The notes under the pieces were generated by a model. It was not told the origin of the DNA. It saw nothing but the letters and a program-made list of their open reading frames with translations, and ran no database searches. Below are positions 38,809-47,084 of a stretch of 64,000 bases of DNA, piece by piece. The stretch is from Setoptus koraiensis (Eukaryota; Arthropoda), in the NCBI GenBank assembly GCA_048013815.1, contig CM106585.1:10788001-10852000 (forward strand), written 5' to 3'. Position 1 is the first letter of the stretch; each line of letters opens with the position of its first letter. A program made the translations under genes and the position numbers.

Positions 38809-39455
38809 CACGATAAATGGGGGCTCCTCGTGTTGTTATTGTCGAGGCTGTTGCATTAGCATATCACTCTATCCATTGTTTGTTGTTGTTTGGTTGGTTG
38901 TTGTTGTTTGGTTGGTTGTTGCGTAAGAGCTAAACGCAAACACACACTTACACACGAACGCGCATTTCGACACACAATAGAATCAGTGTAGTCAATTAAT
39001 CTAGTTGATCACCCTAGCTTGACTCAAAGCTCACTCGCTCCATTCCGGCTACTAAAACTCGCAACTCGTCGCTCGCTTTACTCGGCTCTTCTTGCTGCTT
39101 TAGCTAACTTGAGTGTAAGTAAACTATTTGATCAAATTGATCCATTTGTTATGCAATTGTTATTATATAATTGAAATTCATACAAGTGATACAAAATTCA
39201 AGTCACTCATGCTGGGCTGTTGTTTGTTTATCCATGTGTGTCTATCTGTGTTTGCGGCAAACGTAATTGAATTGTCTGACACCAACGACCATGGTTGTGC
39301 CGCAATCGTGCTGCCGCTACTGCGATGGTATATGCAACGAAAATAGTACTAATAATAATAATTTTAATTTACACTTACAGTATCTCTTTCCAGGCGGCAT
39401 CGCCAAATAATTGCAACACCATATCCTCTAGGCAGCAATGTATGAAGCCGTACAT
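12542..39455 (-). CDS. GUCY1B: beta-type soluble guanylate cyclase, multi-exon gene (exons 39379-39455, 15297-18612, 13815-13969, 12542-13107, possibly 2066-3375)
   Basis: This is a cytosolic, haem-containing cyclase of the NO/O2-sensing type that makes cGMP from GTP. I joined four exons by splice consensus and phase. 39379-39455 ends phase 2 and 18612 begins phase 2. 15297 to 13969 is phase 0. 13815 to 13107 is phase 2. Domains in order: H-NOX (N-terminal MYGF, proximal His106 in [10 protein letters not shown], YxSxR at about 197-201), the H-NOX-associated domain ([15 protein letters not shown] and [10 protein letters not shown]), a coiled-coil signalling helix, and the class III cyclase domain ([24 protein letters not shown]). 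The recognised part is about 1370 residues against about 620-750 for usual subunits, because Gln/Asn/His runs are inserted. The catalytic site has unusual substitutions, noted under the third exon. The H-NOX looks closest to beta1. The catalytic half is divergent, so an atypical subunit acting as a heterodimer partner is possible. Confidence 0.85.
13108..13814 (-). other. third intron of the guanylate cyclase gene (707 bp), palindrome-rich
   Basis: Phase-2 intron between GTAAGT at 13814 and CAACAG ending at 13108. It holds a run of GGTCGGTCGG repeats (about 13159-13182) and a dense set of hairpins between 13436 and 13760, including the long palindrome at 13714-13760. Confidence 0.85.
13714..13760. 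repeat. 47-bp palindrome: 23-bp perfect arms, 1-bp centre
   Basis: Bases 13714-13736 are the exact reverse complement of 13738-13760, with a single C between. It lies in the third cyclase intron. It is not a simple repeat: the arms are mixed sequence including CACACTCACCTGTGT. Confidence 0.95.
13815..13969 (-). CDS. guanylate cyclase exon 3 (second half of cyclase domain)
   Basis: A 155-bp exon codes [34 protein letters not shown] and GGKIHIS, in frame after exon 2. Donor is GTAAGT at 13814. In catalytically complete cyclases the guanine-contact residue in PRYxLFG is Cys; here it is Ser. The transition-state Asn three residues after the FGN Asn is Thr, while the Arg four residues further on is kept. 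Human alpha1 likewise lacks this Asn (NNVTLANK) and relies on its beta partner. Confidence 0.9.
13970..15296 (-). other. second intron of the guanylate cyclase gene (1.3 kb)
   Basis: GTGAGT donor at 15296 and GATCAG acceptor ending at 13970, phase 0. It contains CAA repeats near 15055-15075 and GC-rich runs. No coding sequence is supported. Confidence 0.85.
15297..18612 (-). CDS. guanylate cyclase exon 2 (rest of H-NOX, HNOBA, coiled coil, first half of cyclase domain)
   Basis: A 3316-bp exon codes 1105 residues. It begins just before [15 protein letters not shown] and ends at ADNEPIQ before GTGAGT at 15296. It carries the haem-ligand His region, then a Gln/Asn/Ser insertion of about 70 residues inside the H-NOX fold before the YYSERKG motif. 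The HNOBA domain follows. A low-complexity block of several hundred residues (Gln, His, Asn, Ala and Asp runs) splits HNOBA. Next come the [10 protein letters not shown] segment, a coiled coil and the cyclase start. Both metal-binding Asp ([13 protein letters not shown]) and the guanine-recognition Glu (KVET) are present. Confidence 0.9.
20431..20512. repeat. 12-bp minisatellite, about 7 copies
   Basis: Tandem TCGGTATATTCG-like units, the last ones with T for C. Confidence 0.85.
22290..22371. repeat. 22-bp minisatellite, 3-4 copies
   Basis: Units resemble CGCCGGCAACGAGAGGCCCA, inside the first cyclase intron. Confidence 0.8.
22945..23069. repeat. 12-bp GGCTGTCGGGCT/GGCTCTTGGGCT array
   Basis: About ten alternating copies of two related 12-bp units. 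The alternation suggests higher-order duplication. Confidence 0.8.
23376..23448. repeat. (CA)n-rich microsatellite
   Basis: Interrupted CA dinucleotide tract with CG interruptions. A second (CA)n tract lies at about 23550-23570. Confidence 0.85.
24990..25075. repeat. 21-bp minisatellite, 4 copies
   Basis: Units resemble TAGTGGCGGCTAGTTGCGCG, nearly identical between copies. Confidence 0.9.
25228..25262. repeat. (ACG)n microsatellite
   Basis: About eleven uninterrupted ACG triplets. Confidence 0.9.
29619..29683. repeat. 17-bp minisatellite, about 4 copies
   Basis: Units resemble CTAGCCAGCGCCGCCAT. Confidence 0.85.
30110..30193. repeat. 21-bp minisatellite, 4 copies
   Basis: Units resemble CAGAACTCGCGCTGTACCCG, with alternating CCCGC and CCTGC variants. 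Confidence 0.85.
31149..31252. repeat. about 33-36-bp repeat, 3 copies
   Basis: Three copies share CGGCTCAGCGGCATCGGTGG, separated by variable GC-rich links. Confidence 0.75.
33237..33330. repeat. 9/18-bp GACTATAGC-type array
   Basis: Tandem 9-bp units (GACTATAGC, GACGATGGC) arranged as 18-bp doublets. A related GACTATCGC array lies at 22630-22672. Confidence 0.8.
34074..34138. repeat. 10-bp GTTGGGCCTC array, 6-7 copies
   Basis: Near-identical decamers in the first cyclase intron. Confidence 0.85.
34737..34806. repeat. 13-bp CTGGGTCGAGCCT array
   Basis: About five copies, the second inverted in part. Confidence 0.75.
38757..38802. repeat. (CA)n microsatellite, about 23 units
   Basis: Uninterrupted CA tract near the 5' end of the first cyclase intron. 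Confidence 0.95.
39379..39455 (-). CDS. guanylate cyclase exon 1 (N-terminus of H-NOX domain)
   Basis: ATG at 39455 starts [13 protein letters not shown] and continues to DAAWKEI before a GTAAGT donor at 39378. MYG[FL], a mid-helix region and a Trp near residue 22 are the signature start of beta-class H-NOX proteins. The exon supplies exactly the part missing from the large exon at 18612. Both boundaries are phase 2, and the joined spacing from the Trp to the FLMHQVY strand fits human beta1 within one residue. At 77 bp the exon is easily missed. Confidence 0.85.
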
Positions 39456-40666
39456 TGTGAGGCCGTTGTTGTTCAAGATGTTCTCCTGTTCTTGATTATA
39501 TGTTTCTGTATAATTATATACAGATTTCTATATGATGGATAATTTGCGTATATATATTTATATATACAGTCTATCTATTGAGTATTATTGCTAATATCTG
39601 AATGGAAAGTTTCTCGAGACTCTTGCTGCAGCCGTTGTATGTTTGTTGTTGTTGTTGTTGTTGTCGTTGTTGTCGTTGATGTCGTTGATGTTGTTGTTAT
39701 TGTTGTTGTTGCTGTTGTTGCTGTTGTTGCTGTTGTTGCTGCTGCGGCTGTTGTTGCTGTTGTTACTGTTGTTACTGTTGTGGTTGTCGTCACTGGGGCA
39801 CTATTGTTTCATTCATTCGTTCATTCGATGTGTTTAGTTTCAACTAGTCCATAATTCGCGTGCTCATTCACTAACGGAACAATCCAAACTGATCAGAGAC
39901 ACGACACAACAACTCAACAATTGCCGCGCCAATCGACCCCGCTCGCATTTAGCTATCATCACGCAAGCGCATTATACACAAATGTCTTACCCACCAACTC
40001 ACTAGTTTGCTCTCTCGCTCGCTAGCTGCAACAACTAACTAACAGGCCAGCGACTAAGAGGCTCTCCAAACCAACCATCAAGCCAACCAACCAACCAACC
40101 AGCGGTGGAGGCCAACGTGTGCTTGATAGATAGATCCGGGTTGTTTGGGCACGGTTTACGCAAGCGCGCGTTCTGTCACAACAACGTTACGTAACTAACA
40201 AATATAACGGCAATTGTATAGTAGTTACAAGATGTATAACTTTCAATGTGTGTGTGTGTGTGAAACATTGAACAACAATTTGATTGTCGGGTTAGTTTGA
40301 GTCTTCGTGGGTTCGGTGCTGCCGCAACACTTCGCGGTGAGCTAATACTAAACTGTATTAATATTAATGATAGAGAGAAAGAGAGAGGCACTGCCGTTTT
40401 GTCGAGCAATTGTCAATTAATATGGACAAATTGCAATTGCAAGCAAAAAAGCGCCACCAACTTTCGAAAAGCGCGCCACTAATCAAGTTTGACCTGGTGC
40501 GTTGTGTTGCAGCGTTCACAGTGCATTTTTGTGCGCTGTGAGATGAAAACCACGAGGTCTCAGAAATGTTATTATGTCATCTTGTTTTTGCGTAACACAT
40601 GTTCTCTCGTTTATACACATGTAATTATGCAGTGAATATATATTGTCACTTTTGACCAACAGCAAC
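39456..40666. promoter_or_regulatory. shared upstream region between the guanylate cyclase (-) and EF-G (+) starts
   Basis: 1.2 kb between two divergent start codons. It contains a TTG/CTG triplet array at about 39640-39785 and AT-rich runs. I see no unambiguous TATA box placement. Base composition shifts here from GC-rich (left) to AT-richer (right). Confidence 0.5.
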
Positions 40667-42973
40667 ATGTCGTCGCTTGTTAGAATTAAGAACTTGCTAA
40701 ATCTTAGGCGAAATTTTGCCACCATAAGCAAAGTGCCCATCATTGAAGATGTGGAACGCATCCGAAACATCGGGATATCCGCCCATATTGACAGTGGCAA
40801 GACGACGCTCACCGAGAGATTACTATTCTATACGGGACGTATAGATGAAATGCACGAGGTCCGCGGCAAGGACAATGTGGGCGCCAAAATGGACTCAATG
40901 GAACTGGAACGACTAAGGGGCATAACAATTCAATCTGCGGCCACTTATGTCATGTGGAAAAAACACAATATCAATATTATTGACACACCGGGGCATGTTG
41001 ATTTTACCGTCGAGGTTGAACGTGCCCTCAGAGTACTAGATGGTGCTATATTGGTACTGTGTGCTGTTGGCGGTGTTCAATCGCAAACTATGACAGTCGT
41101 TCGCCAAATGAAACGATACAAAGTACCCTGTTTAGCTTTCATCAACAAACTAGACAGAACAGGATCGAATCCGGAACGTGTCCTACATCAACTCAGGGAT
41201 AAACTCAAATTTGACGCAGCCATGATTCAGGTGCCCATAGGTAATGAATCTCAACTGAAGGGTATCATTGATCTCATCAATGAACGGGCTATTTATTTTG
41301 ATGGTCAAATGGGAGAAAAAGTGCGCTTGGAACAGGAAATACCCAAAGATTATCAAGCAATAGTCAAGGATAAACGAAGTGAACTAGTGGAAACTTTATC
41401 TAATGTTGACGATGAACTAGGAACAATGTTTTTAGAAGATTTAAAACCTACCAATGCACAAATACACGAAGCCGTCCATAGAAACGTTCTATCCAGAAAG
41501 TTTGTGCCTGTTCTTTGTGGATCGGCTCTTAAAAACAAAGGCGTACAACCACTACTAGATTGTGTAGTCGATTATCTCCCAAATCCGTCGCAAGTTGTCA
41601 ATTATGCAATCGACGAATCTAAAAATCTAGATAAAATTGATAAACAAGATTCAAAATCTAAGGGGAAAAAAGGCTTGGATACCACCCCTCAGGAGTTTCT
41701 AAGAACTAACAAATTCCAGTCTGTTCAAAACGCAAAAGAGATCCGTGATGAAAGTGAAGACGATACAAAAGTGGTGTGCAATCCCGAACGCTCCGAAGCT
41801 CATCCACTGTTGGCTTTAGCGTTCAAACTCGAGGCGGGCAAGTTTGGTCAATTAACTTACGTAAGAGTTTATCAGGGCGCTCTGAAGAAAGGAGACTCAA
41901 TCTACAACACTAGGACCGGCCGTAGGACTAAGATAGGTCGCTTAGCGAGGATGCACTCGAACGAAATGGAAGAAATTGACATTGCCCTCGCAGGCGATAT
42001 TTGCGCTTTGTTTGGAATCGATTGTGCGAGTGGAGACTCTTTTGTTACAGACTCCAACTTGAAAATATCAATGGAATCAATATTCGTACCTGATCCAGTT
42101 ATATCCATGTCAATCAAGCCGAAGAGTGACAAGGCCGTAGATAATTTCCAGAAGGGAATTAAGAGATTCACCAGAGAGGATCCAACATTCAGATTCGAAT
42201 ATGATAGCGAGAACAAGGAGAGCGTTGTTTCAGGAATGGGTGAATTACATTTAGAAATTTACTCTCAACGCCTTGAAAAAGAGTACAACTGTCCAGTTGT
42301 CATGGGCAAGCCTAAGGTCTCTTATCGTGAAAGTATGACTAGCCCATGTTCATTTGATTATCTGCACAAACGTCAGAGTGGGGGTAACGGACAATACGGT
42401 CGCGTGGTTGGTATCGTTGAGCCACTACCGTCGGACACGAACACATCAATTTTGTTTTCAGATGAGACTAAAGGGACCAATATTCCCAAACAGTTCATTC
42501 AATACGTTGAGAAAGGCTTTAAGACAATGTGTGAGAAAGGTCCATTAACTGGTCATAGGATATCAGGTATAAAATTTAGACTTCAAGACGGAGCTTCTCA
42601 TATCGTGGACTCTAACGAATGGTCATTTTTAGAAGCTACTTATGGCGCGATGCGACAGGTGTTTGAGTTTGGAAACTGGACTCTATTGGAGCCCATCATG
42701 AAGACTGAGGTGACCAGTCCAAATGAGTTTATGGGTGATATTATGGGTTTGATCAACCGAAAGAATGCAGTTATACTGTCTACAGATGAATCCGAAGGAT
42801 GGACCACAATCACTGTGGAGGTTCCTCTGGAGGAGATGTTTGGATTCTCGTCAATACTTCGATCATCTACTCAAGGAAAAGGTGAATATTCGATGGAATA
42901 CTCCCGATACGCTGTTGCGAGGATAGACTTACAGGAAAAATTGAAACAGCAAAGTCAAAGTTCTTCTCGGTAG
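40667..42973 (+). CDS. GFM1: mitochondrial elongation factor G 1
   Basis: A GTPase that translocates tRNA and mRNA on mitochondrial ribosomes. The ATG at 40667 (AGCAACATGT context) gives 768 residues, close to about 750 in animals. The frame is open 8 codons further upstream but has no ATG there. The N-terminus is basic and Ser/Leu/Arg-rich ([18 protein letters not shown]), fitting a mitochondrial targeting peptide. GTPase motifs are all present: AHIDSGKTT (G1), RGITI (G2), DTPGH (G3), NKLD (G4) and GSALK (G5). Domain II ([18 protein letters not shown]) and the C-terminal EF-G domains follow. The segment before domain II (about 330-375) is longer and more charged than usual. The gene is intronless here and converges on ORC3 with 195 bp between stops. 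Retroposition of an ancestral cDNA could explain the lack of introns, but neighbouring genes are also intron-poor. Confidence 0.95.
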   Translation: MSSLVRIKNLLNLRRNFATISKVPIIEDVERIRNIGISAHIDSGKTTLTERLLFYTGRIDEMHEVRGKDNVGAKMDSMELERLRGITIQSAATYVMWKKHNINIIDTPGHVDFTVEVERALRVLDGAILVLCAVGGVQSQTMTVVRQMKRYKVPCLAFINKLDRTGSNPERVLHQLRDKLKFDAAMIQVPIGNESQLKGIIDLINERAIYFDGQMGEKVRLEQEIPKDYQAIVKDKRSELVETLSNVDDELGTMFLEDLKPTNAQIHEAVHRNVLSRKFVPVLCGSALKNKGVQPLLDCVVDYLPNPSQVVNYAIDESKNLDKIDKQDSKSKGKKGLDTTPQEFLRTNKFQSVQNAKEIRDESEDDTKVVCNPERSEAHPLLALAFKLEAGKFGQLTYVRVYQGALKKGDSIYNTRTGRRTKIGRLARMHSNEMEEIDIALAGDICALFGIDCASGDSFVTDSNLKISMESIFVPDPVISMSIKPKSDKAVDNFQKGIKRFTREDPTFRFEYDSENKESVVSGMGELHLEIYSQRLEKEYNCPVVMGKPKVSYRESMTSPCSFDYLHKRQSGGNGQYGRVVGIVEPLPSDTNTSILFSDETKGTNIPKQFIQYVEKGFKTMCEKGPLTGHRISGIKFRLQDGASHIVDSNEWSFLEATYGAMRQVFEFGNWTLLEPIMKTEVTSPNEFMGDIMGLINRKNAVILSTDESEGWTTITVEVPLEEMFGFSSILRSSTQGKGEYSMEYSRYAVARIDLQEKLKQQSQSSSR

Positions 42974-43077
42974 TTTTTGTTATTGAGCTTTTTTTGAGCT
43001 TCAAAGTTTAATCTCATAAGTTCGAACGTATGCTTGAATGTTATGATATTCGTGGAACATGTTATTGTAAAATTTGA

Positions 43078-43083
43078 AATAAA
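43078..43083 (+). promoter_or_regulatory. polyadenylation signal AATAAA of GFM1
   Basis: AATAAA 105 bp after the GFM1 stop, in AT-rich DNA between the two convergent genes. Confidence 0.65.
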
Positions 43084-43168
43084 AACGTACGATTTCCTGC
43101 TAATGGATTTAGCTTAGAATTTAAAACAGCCTTCTCTAACAGTGGGAATTGTCATTCAAATCATATTC

Positions 43169-45346
43169 TTACAACCAAACTACCTTTTGTAAAATATCTT
43201 TCTTGCTTAGATTGTTACTACGTCTTACAATCCCTTGAAATTCGAGATCTTGAATTGCATTGATAAATCTAGCTTTCAGCAATCCATCATCCTTTTTTAT
43301 CTTAAGTTTCTGGATTTTGGAGTCCTCATTTTTCTGAGGACCCCTTGTCTTTCTCCTCTTAGGGGGTTCCTCTTGTTCCATCTCACATACAATGTTGGTT
43401 CCTCTAGCTTGATCGGCAAAAGTTTCATATAGATCTTGTATGCACATATCTTCAGCTTCTTCGTAGATAATGTTGTAGAGCCTCTGGACGTCCACGTGTT
43501 GTTCACCTCGAGAACTAGTTGATGCTTCCACGTTTATAGACTCTTCCGGGCTACAAAACGATTGTCCATTCTCTTCGGATTTTTTTTCCGTGTCGATCAA
43601 TTCTAATCGAGACGTATACCTATTCGAAGATACACATTGCTCATTCATACTATCTACGTTGTCAAAGTAAACGATCTCGTGAAGAGGCATTCTGAGGGGA
43701 TTCTTGATTGTTGCTGCGTGTTCGAGGAGTTCCTCACCGAATTGTATGAGCAATGAGTTGTTTTTTTCTTTCTGCTTTTTAGACATTTCATCTAACTCAT
43801 CTTTCATACGCTGTTTCGCTTTGGAAGCTTTAGATCTCAAACCGAGCGATTCACTTGAGTCTGAGAAGGGATTCTGCTTGAAACTGGATTCATTCAAAGC
43901 CCAACCTATGTCTTCAAGGGTTCTAGTACCAGGGGTAACTTTCGTTCCTAAAATAACCTGACAGTCTTTCATTTTCATAATAGAGGCTTGGGATCGTTCA
44001 GTTAACTTGATGGAAAATTTTTTGATAATTTTGATAAGGTCTTTTTCCTCAAACTCTTGAGGACAAGACTTCACATTCTCTAGGCACTTGTCTAATCTTC
44101 GCAGCGCTCTATCAATACTTAATTTAGTGAATGAGCTCCTTGCCTCGTAAAATTCTGAAGATTTTCCGAGGTGTTCATCCACGAAAACCATTTGATACAA
44201 TTCATGAAGTGAACTTGGAAAGTTAATACCCATCTCGTCACGTAGTAGATGAAAGTAGTAGCTGAGTTGCGACATGAGGTACTTATGGTATAATGTGAGA
44301 TCCTTCACCTCTGATACAATCTTCTCCCTGGTAGTTTTTTTATTGTCCCAATCTATACTTGAAAATTCACTTGTGTCATCATTCGTTGCTCGAATAACAG
44401 AGGGTAAGTTTCTAACAGAACTGATGGCCGAGTCGAGTCGCTTGTTGAAGTTCGCCTTGCTCAAACCAGATTTTGGTTTGATCAACTCTGGTATGAAAGA
44501 TGTTTCATTATCATAGTGCTCTCTTAAGGCATAGGTATAGAGATACTTTGTGTGAGCGACCGTAGGGTCTCTCAATGTAAATTGGTTCCACAAAAATGAA
44601 ATCATCCTGGGACCTAGTTTGAAAGATATGTCATCATCTTCTAGCAACACTTGCATCACCTCTTCAACAGCCTCTCGATCCTGATCGAGCCTAACAACAG
44701 GAATTGGATTTGGCCTGATCATCCTCTGACGGTCGGGTGTCAGTATATAATTGATAGGAGGTCTGTCTGAGGCCATACAGAATATTAGTATAATATTAGG
44801 TTTGTCTTTGGATTCCGAATCAATAGTAGTTAGTCTAGTCATCATGTAATCTAAACAAAGTCGATCAATCAATTGAGTTTGTTCGAGAATCAAGACAACA
44901 TTTTTTGTTTGCGAAACTTCTTTTTCTACCAAGTTATTAATCACTTTCTTTTGTTTTATCAGTTTTGGTGTTAAACGTATTGTACGCATTTTGATATTAG
45001 CGAATCTTTCCTCAATTGCAGATGCAATATTTTCCAATGTCGGAGAGTGATCGCTGACATGCATACCTAATATTATGGCCATTGCATGAAGGTATCTGAA
45101 TGTGTCGTTCAAGAAGACAGACGGCCCCAGAAAAGTTTTAATATAATGTTCTATTCCTTCGATGAGGTGCCGATTTCTCTGAAGAAGTAAGTCATTGAAC
45201 TTGGAATCACAAATGGCCAGTTGTTTCTTTAGCATTTCGTCATAGATCTTATCCTGGGTATCATCCTCGTCCTCAGTGGAAGGCGGATCTTCTTCTATTT
45301 CCCAGGGCATGAAGCTGAGATCGATACAATTTTTTGGTACGTCCAT
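43169..45346 (-). CDS. ORC3: origin recognition complex subunit 3
   Basis: A subunit of the ORC complex that marks replication origins in the nucleus. A single frame of 725 residues runs from ATG at 45346 to TAA at 43169-43171; human ORC3 is 711. The acidic N-terminus (MPWEIEEDPPSTEDEDD) leads into the degenerate AAA+-like region that lacks a usable Walker A. The middle is helical, with charged coils and a long insertion around 500-560. The C-terminus reads LKARFINAIQDLEFQGIVRR and matches the conserved ORC3 ending (ARF..A...LEF.GF/I), the winged-helix part. Identification rests mainly on that C-terminus and on overall length and order; the middle is divergent. The gene is intronless and tail-to-tail with GFM1. 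It lies downstream of PEX10 on the same strand, about 400 bp away. Confidence 0.85.
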   Translation of the reverse strand: MDVPKNCIDLSFMPWEIEEDPPSTEDEDDTQDKIYDEMLKKQLAICDSKFNDLLLQRNRHLIEGIEHYIKTFLGPSVFLNDTFRYLHAMAIILGMHVSDHSPTLENIASAIEERFANIKMRTIRLTPKLIKQKKVINNLVEKEVSQTKNVVLILEQTQLIDRLCLDYMMTRLTTIDSESKDKPNIILIFCMASDRPPINYILTPDRQRMIRPNPIPVVRLDQDREAVEEVMQVLLEDDDISFKLGPRMISFLWNQFTLRDPTVAHTKYLYTYALREHYDNETSFIPELIKPKSGLSKANFNKRLDSAISSVRNLPSVIRATNDDTSEFSSIDWDNKKTTREKIVSEVKDLTLYHKYLMSQLSYYFHLLRDEMGINFPSSLHELYQMVFVDEHLGKSSEFYEARSSFTKLSIDRALRRLDKCLENVKSCPQEFEEKDLIKIIKKFSIKLTERSQASIMKMKDCQVILGTKVTPGTRTLEDIGWALNESSFKQNPFSDSSESLGLRSKASKAKQRMKDELDEMSKKQKEKNNSLLIQFGEELLEHAATIKNPLRMPLHEIVYFDNVDSMNEQCVSSNRYTSRLELIDTEKKSEENGQSFCSPEESINVEASTSSRGEQHVDVQRLYNIIYEEAEDMCIQDLYETFADQARGTNIVCEMEQEEPPKRRKTRGPQKNEDSKIQKLKIKKDDGLLKARFINAIQDLEFQGIVRRSNNLSKKDILQKVVWL

Positions 45347-45743
45347 GATAAACGTGTTTGCGTGATAATAGTGAGCTTATCTAATAATAATAATGCTTTG
45401 TATAGGAAAATGATTACTATATTATGAAAGAGTGTCAGAACTGAAACACGTTTTTTGATTGATGAAACCAACGGTCGTTAATCTGACATTCTGAATACAG
45501 TCTGGTACAAATGTGGTATCATGCGCGACATTTTTAAAACATCCCCGCACGGTATAACGCGGGATGTTCCCGTGAGCCACGGGCCGTAACAACCCGCGTT
45601 TTTCTGCTTCAGCACACCACACGTGTCGTTGAAACCCGTTACACCCCAAAGCATTGATAAATAAAAAAGTCATGAATCATGGTAGGAACACGAACGAAAT
45701 CAAGGCTAACAACATTTGGTATTTATCGTTGAAAAAGATAGTG
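45347..45743. other. ORC3-PEX10 gap with a strong nested hairpin (45556-45600)
   Basis: 397 bp between the ORC3 start and the PEX10 stop, both on -. It holds an 18-bp hairpin. AACGCGGG (45556-45563) pairs with 45593-45600, TGTT with AACA inside an A/A mismatch, and CCCGTG with CACGGG around an AGC loop. A CCGT bulge lies on one side. An 83-codon frame with ATG crosses the same bases (45422-45673, -) but shows no family resemblance. The structure could be part of a small RNA, a terminator-like element or a promoter hairpin. I cannot name it. Confidence 0.4.
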
Positions 45744-46649
45744 CTAGGGATAATAATTATTAAGTTTTATTAGGCGAGATGGCTCGACTTTATGGCGACA
45801 GACAGCACACTCCTGTTTGTATTTCAGCCACTGATGAATACATTCCCAACAATAAAGGTGACCGCACAAGGTACTTGTTGAATGTCGTCGAGGCTCCATA
45901 CACAAAGCACATCTAGTCTTACTATCGCTAATGGAGATGGTCTTTTCAGAAACAGTTTTCCCCTCGGAATATTCTCTACCTTGGCTCTCTGATTTCTTTA
46001 ATTTCGTTATACCTACTAATAATTCTACCATATACAAAAAACCAATGATTTTGTAGGCGGTTTTAAATCTTTGCGAGAAATGTAGTGTACTATCATTGAC
46101 ACCATAATTTGCGTTCATTAAGCGATTGCTCAAATGATAATAGTTTCCGTATAGAAAAAAAGCAACTAGGTGTGCTTTGTAAATCAGTGCAAGCTTTTGC
46201 TCTATGGATTTACTATCTAGTTTGCTTCCCATCGATTGCACGATATTCTTAATAAATTGGTTATCTTTGTTTCCTTGTGCTAATGTAGTGAGCTGTTTAA
46301 CCAGGTATTTTAAAATTTGACTGTCAAATGATTGCATTGAAACCATGAGTAAACGATTCAATAGGGACGGTGTCTGACCCGAAATGATATCTGTCACCAG
46401 AGTCACATTAGTGTACTCCTCTCCCAATGTTTTTCTATTTGACATAGTGGTGAATGCATAATAGGTGAATCGTGACACCGAAGAGATTACATTGCGAAAA
46501 TTCACCCAGGTCCTATTTCCGAGGAGCTGCTGTACGGCCTCATGGATGTCTGCATCAATCCACAGATTGTAATATTGGTCATCCTTTTGAGATGAACAAA
46601 TGATCTCAGCTTGTGATGCTGGCCATAACTGATAGTGTGTATTAGTCAT
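45744..46649 (-). CDS. PEX10: peroxisome biogenesis factor 10, RING E3 ligase
   Basis: A peroxisomal membrane ubiquitin ligase that, with PEX2 and PEX12, ubiquitinates the PEX5 import receptor. ATG at 46649 gives 301 residues (human 326). The helical, hydrophobic N-terminal two thirds fits the membrane-embedded PEX2/10/12 domain (for example KAHLVAFFLYGNYYHLSNRL and KIIGFLYMVELLVG). A C-terminal C3HC4 RING has all eight ligands: CALC, an 11-residue loop, CGH, CWEC, then C and C in ECAVC. Intronless. It is divergent from the SENP-type gene, with 435 bp between starts, so a shared bidirectional promoter is likely. Confidence 0.92.
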   Translation of the reverse strand: MTNTHYQLWPASQAEIICSSQKDDQYYNLWIDADIHEAVQQLLGNRTWVNFRNVISSVSRFTYYAFTTMSNRKTLGEEYTNVTLVTDIISGQTPSLLNRLLMVSMQSFDSQILKYLVKQLTTLAQGNKDNQFIKNIVQSMGSKLDSKSIEQKLALIYKAHLVAFFLYGNYYHLSNRLMNANYGVNDSTLHFSQRFKTAYKIIGFLYMVELLVGITKLKKSESQGREYSEGKTVSEKTISISDSKTRCALCMEPRRHSTSTLCGHLYCWECIHQWLKYKQECAVCRHKVEPSRLIKLNNYYP

Positions 46650-47084
46650 TATCTTGTCGTTGTAATACAGTTACTGGCCAATAAAATTTACACAGGCAGT
46701 CAGATCCATAAAACGATTTGTCGATTCCTGAAGAAATAAAATGAAGTATGCTGGTGCTGGTTGAGAACGCCAAATTTGAAAATAATGAATATACTTCGGA
46801 GAATTTTCATTACCTTAAAATAAGCATTCTATGCACTCGTTTATGAACACAGTATACATTCCTATGCGTCTTCATTATTTCATGATTTATATTGCGCGCC
46901 TCTGGTCATGGTCGAACTTTCTGCAAATGGCTGAATTTCACTGTTGTCCATTCTGATTGAATTATCTTTTCGGTAACACTCATATGAAGCGTATCAGCGA
47001 AACGTGAGCCCGGTGAGCTCGCTTACATAAGTCCAATGCAAAACCAAGATTCACTCAGTCAATAACCCTATCAAATTTCTCACC
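46650..47084. promoter_or_regulatory. bidirectional promoter region, PEX10 (-) and SENP (+)
   Basis: 435 bp between divergent start codons, AT-rich, with no other coding sequence. Specific elements are not resolvable by eye. Confidence 0.5.

Larger units (their letters stand above)
18613..39378 (-). other. 20.8 kb first intron of the guanylate cyclase gene
   Basis: The intron runs from the GTAAGT donor at 39378 to the CGCCAG acceptor ending at 18613. I find no supported gene on either strand. Open frames are shadows of repeats or of GC-rich sequence. Contents: many minisatellites with 9-36 bp units, CAG/CAA- and TG-type microsatellites, repeated GGGGCCCC octamers and short palindromes. A nested ncRNA or enhancer cannot be excluded by reading alone. 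Confidence 0.75.

Noticed and set aside
45422..45673. 83-codon - strand frame with ATG between ORC3 and PEX10
   Set aside because: No recognisable family. It coincides with a strong hairpin and lies within about 70 bp of PEX10's stop on the same strand. Kept only as context.
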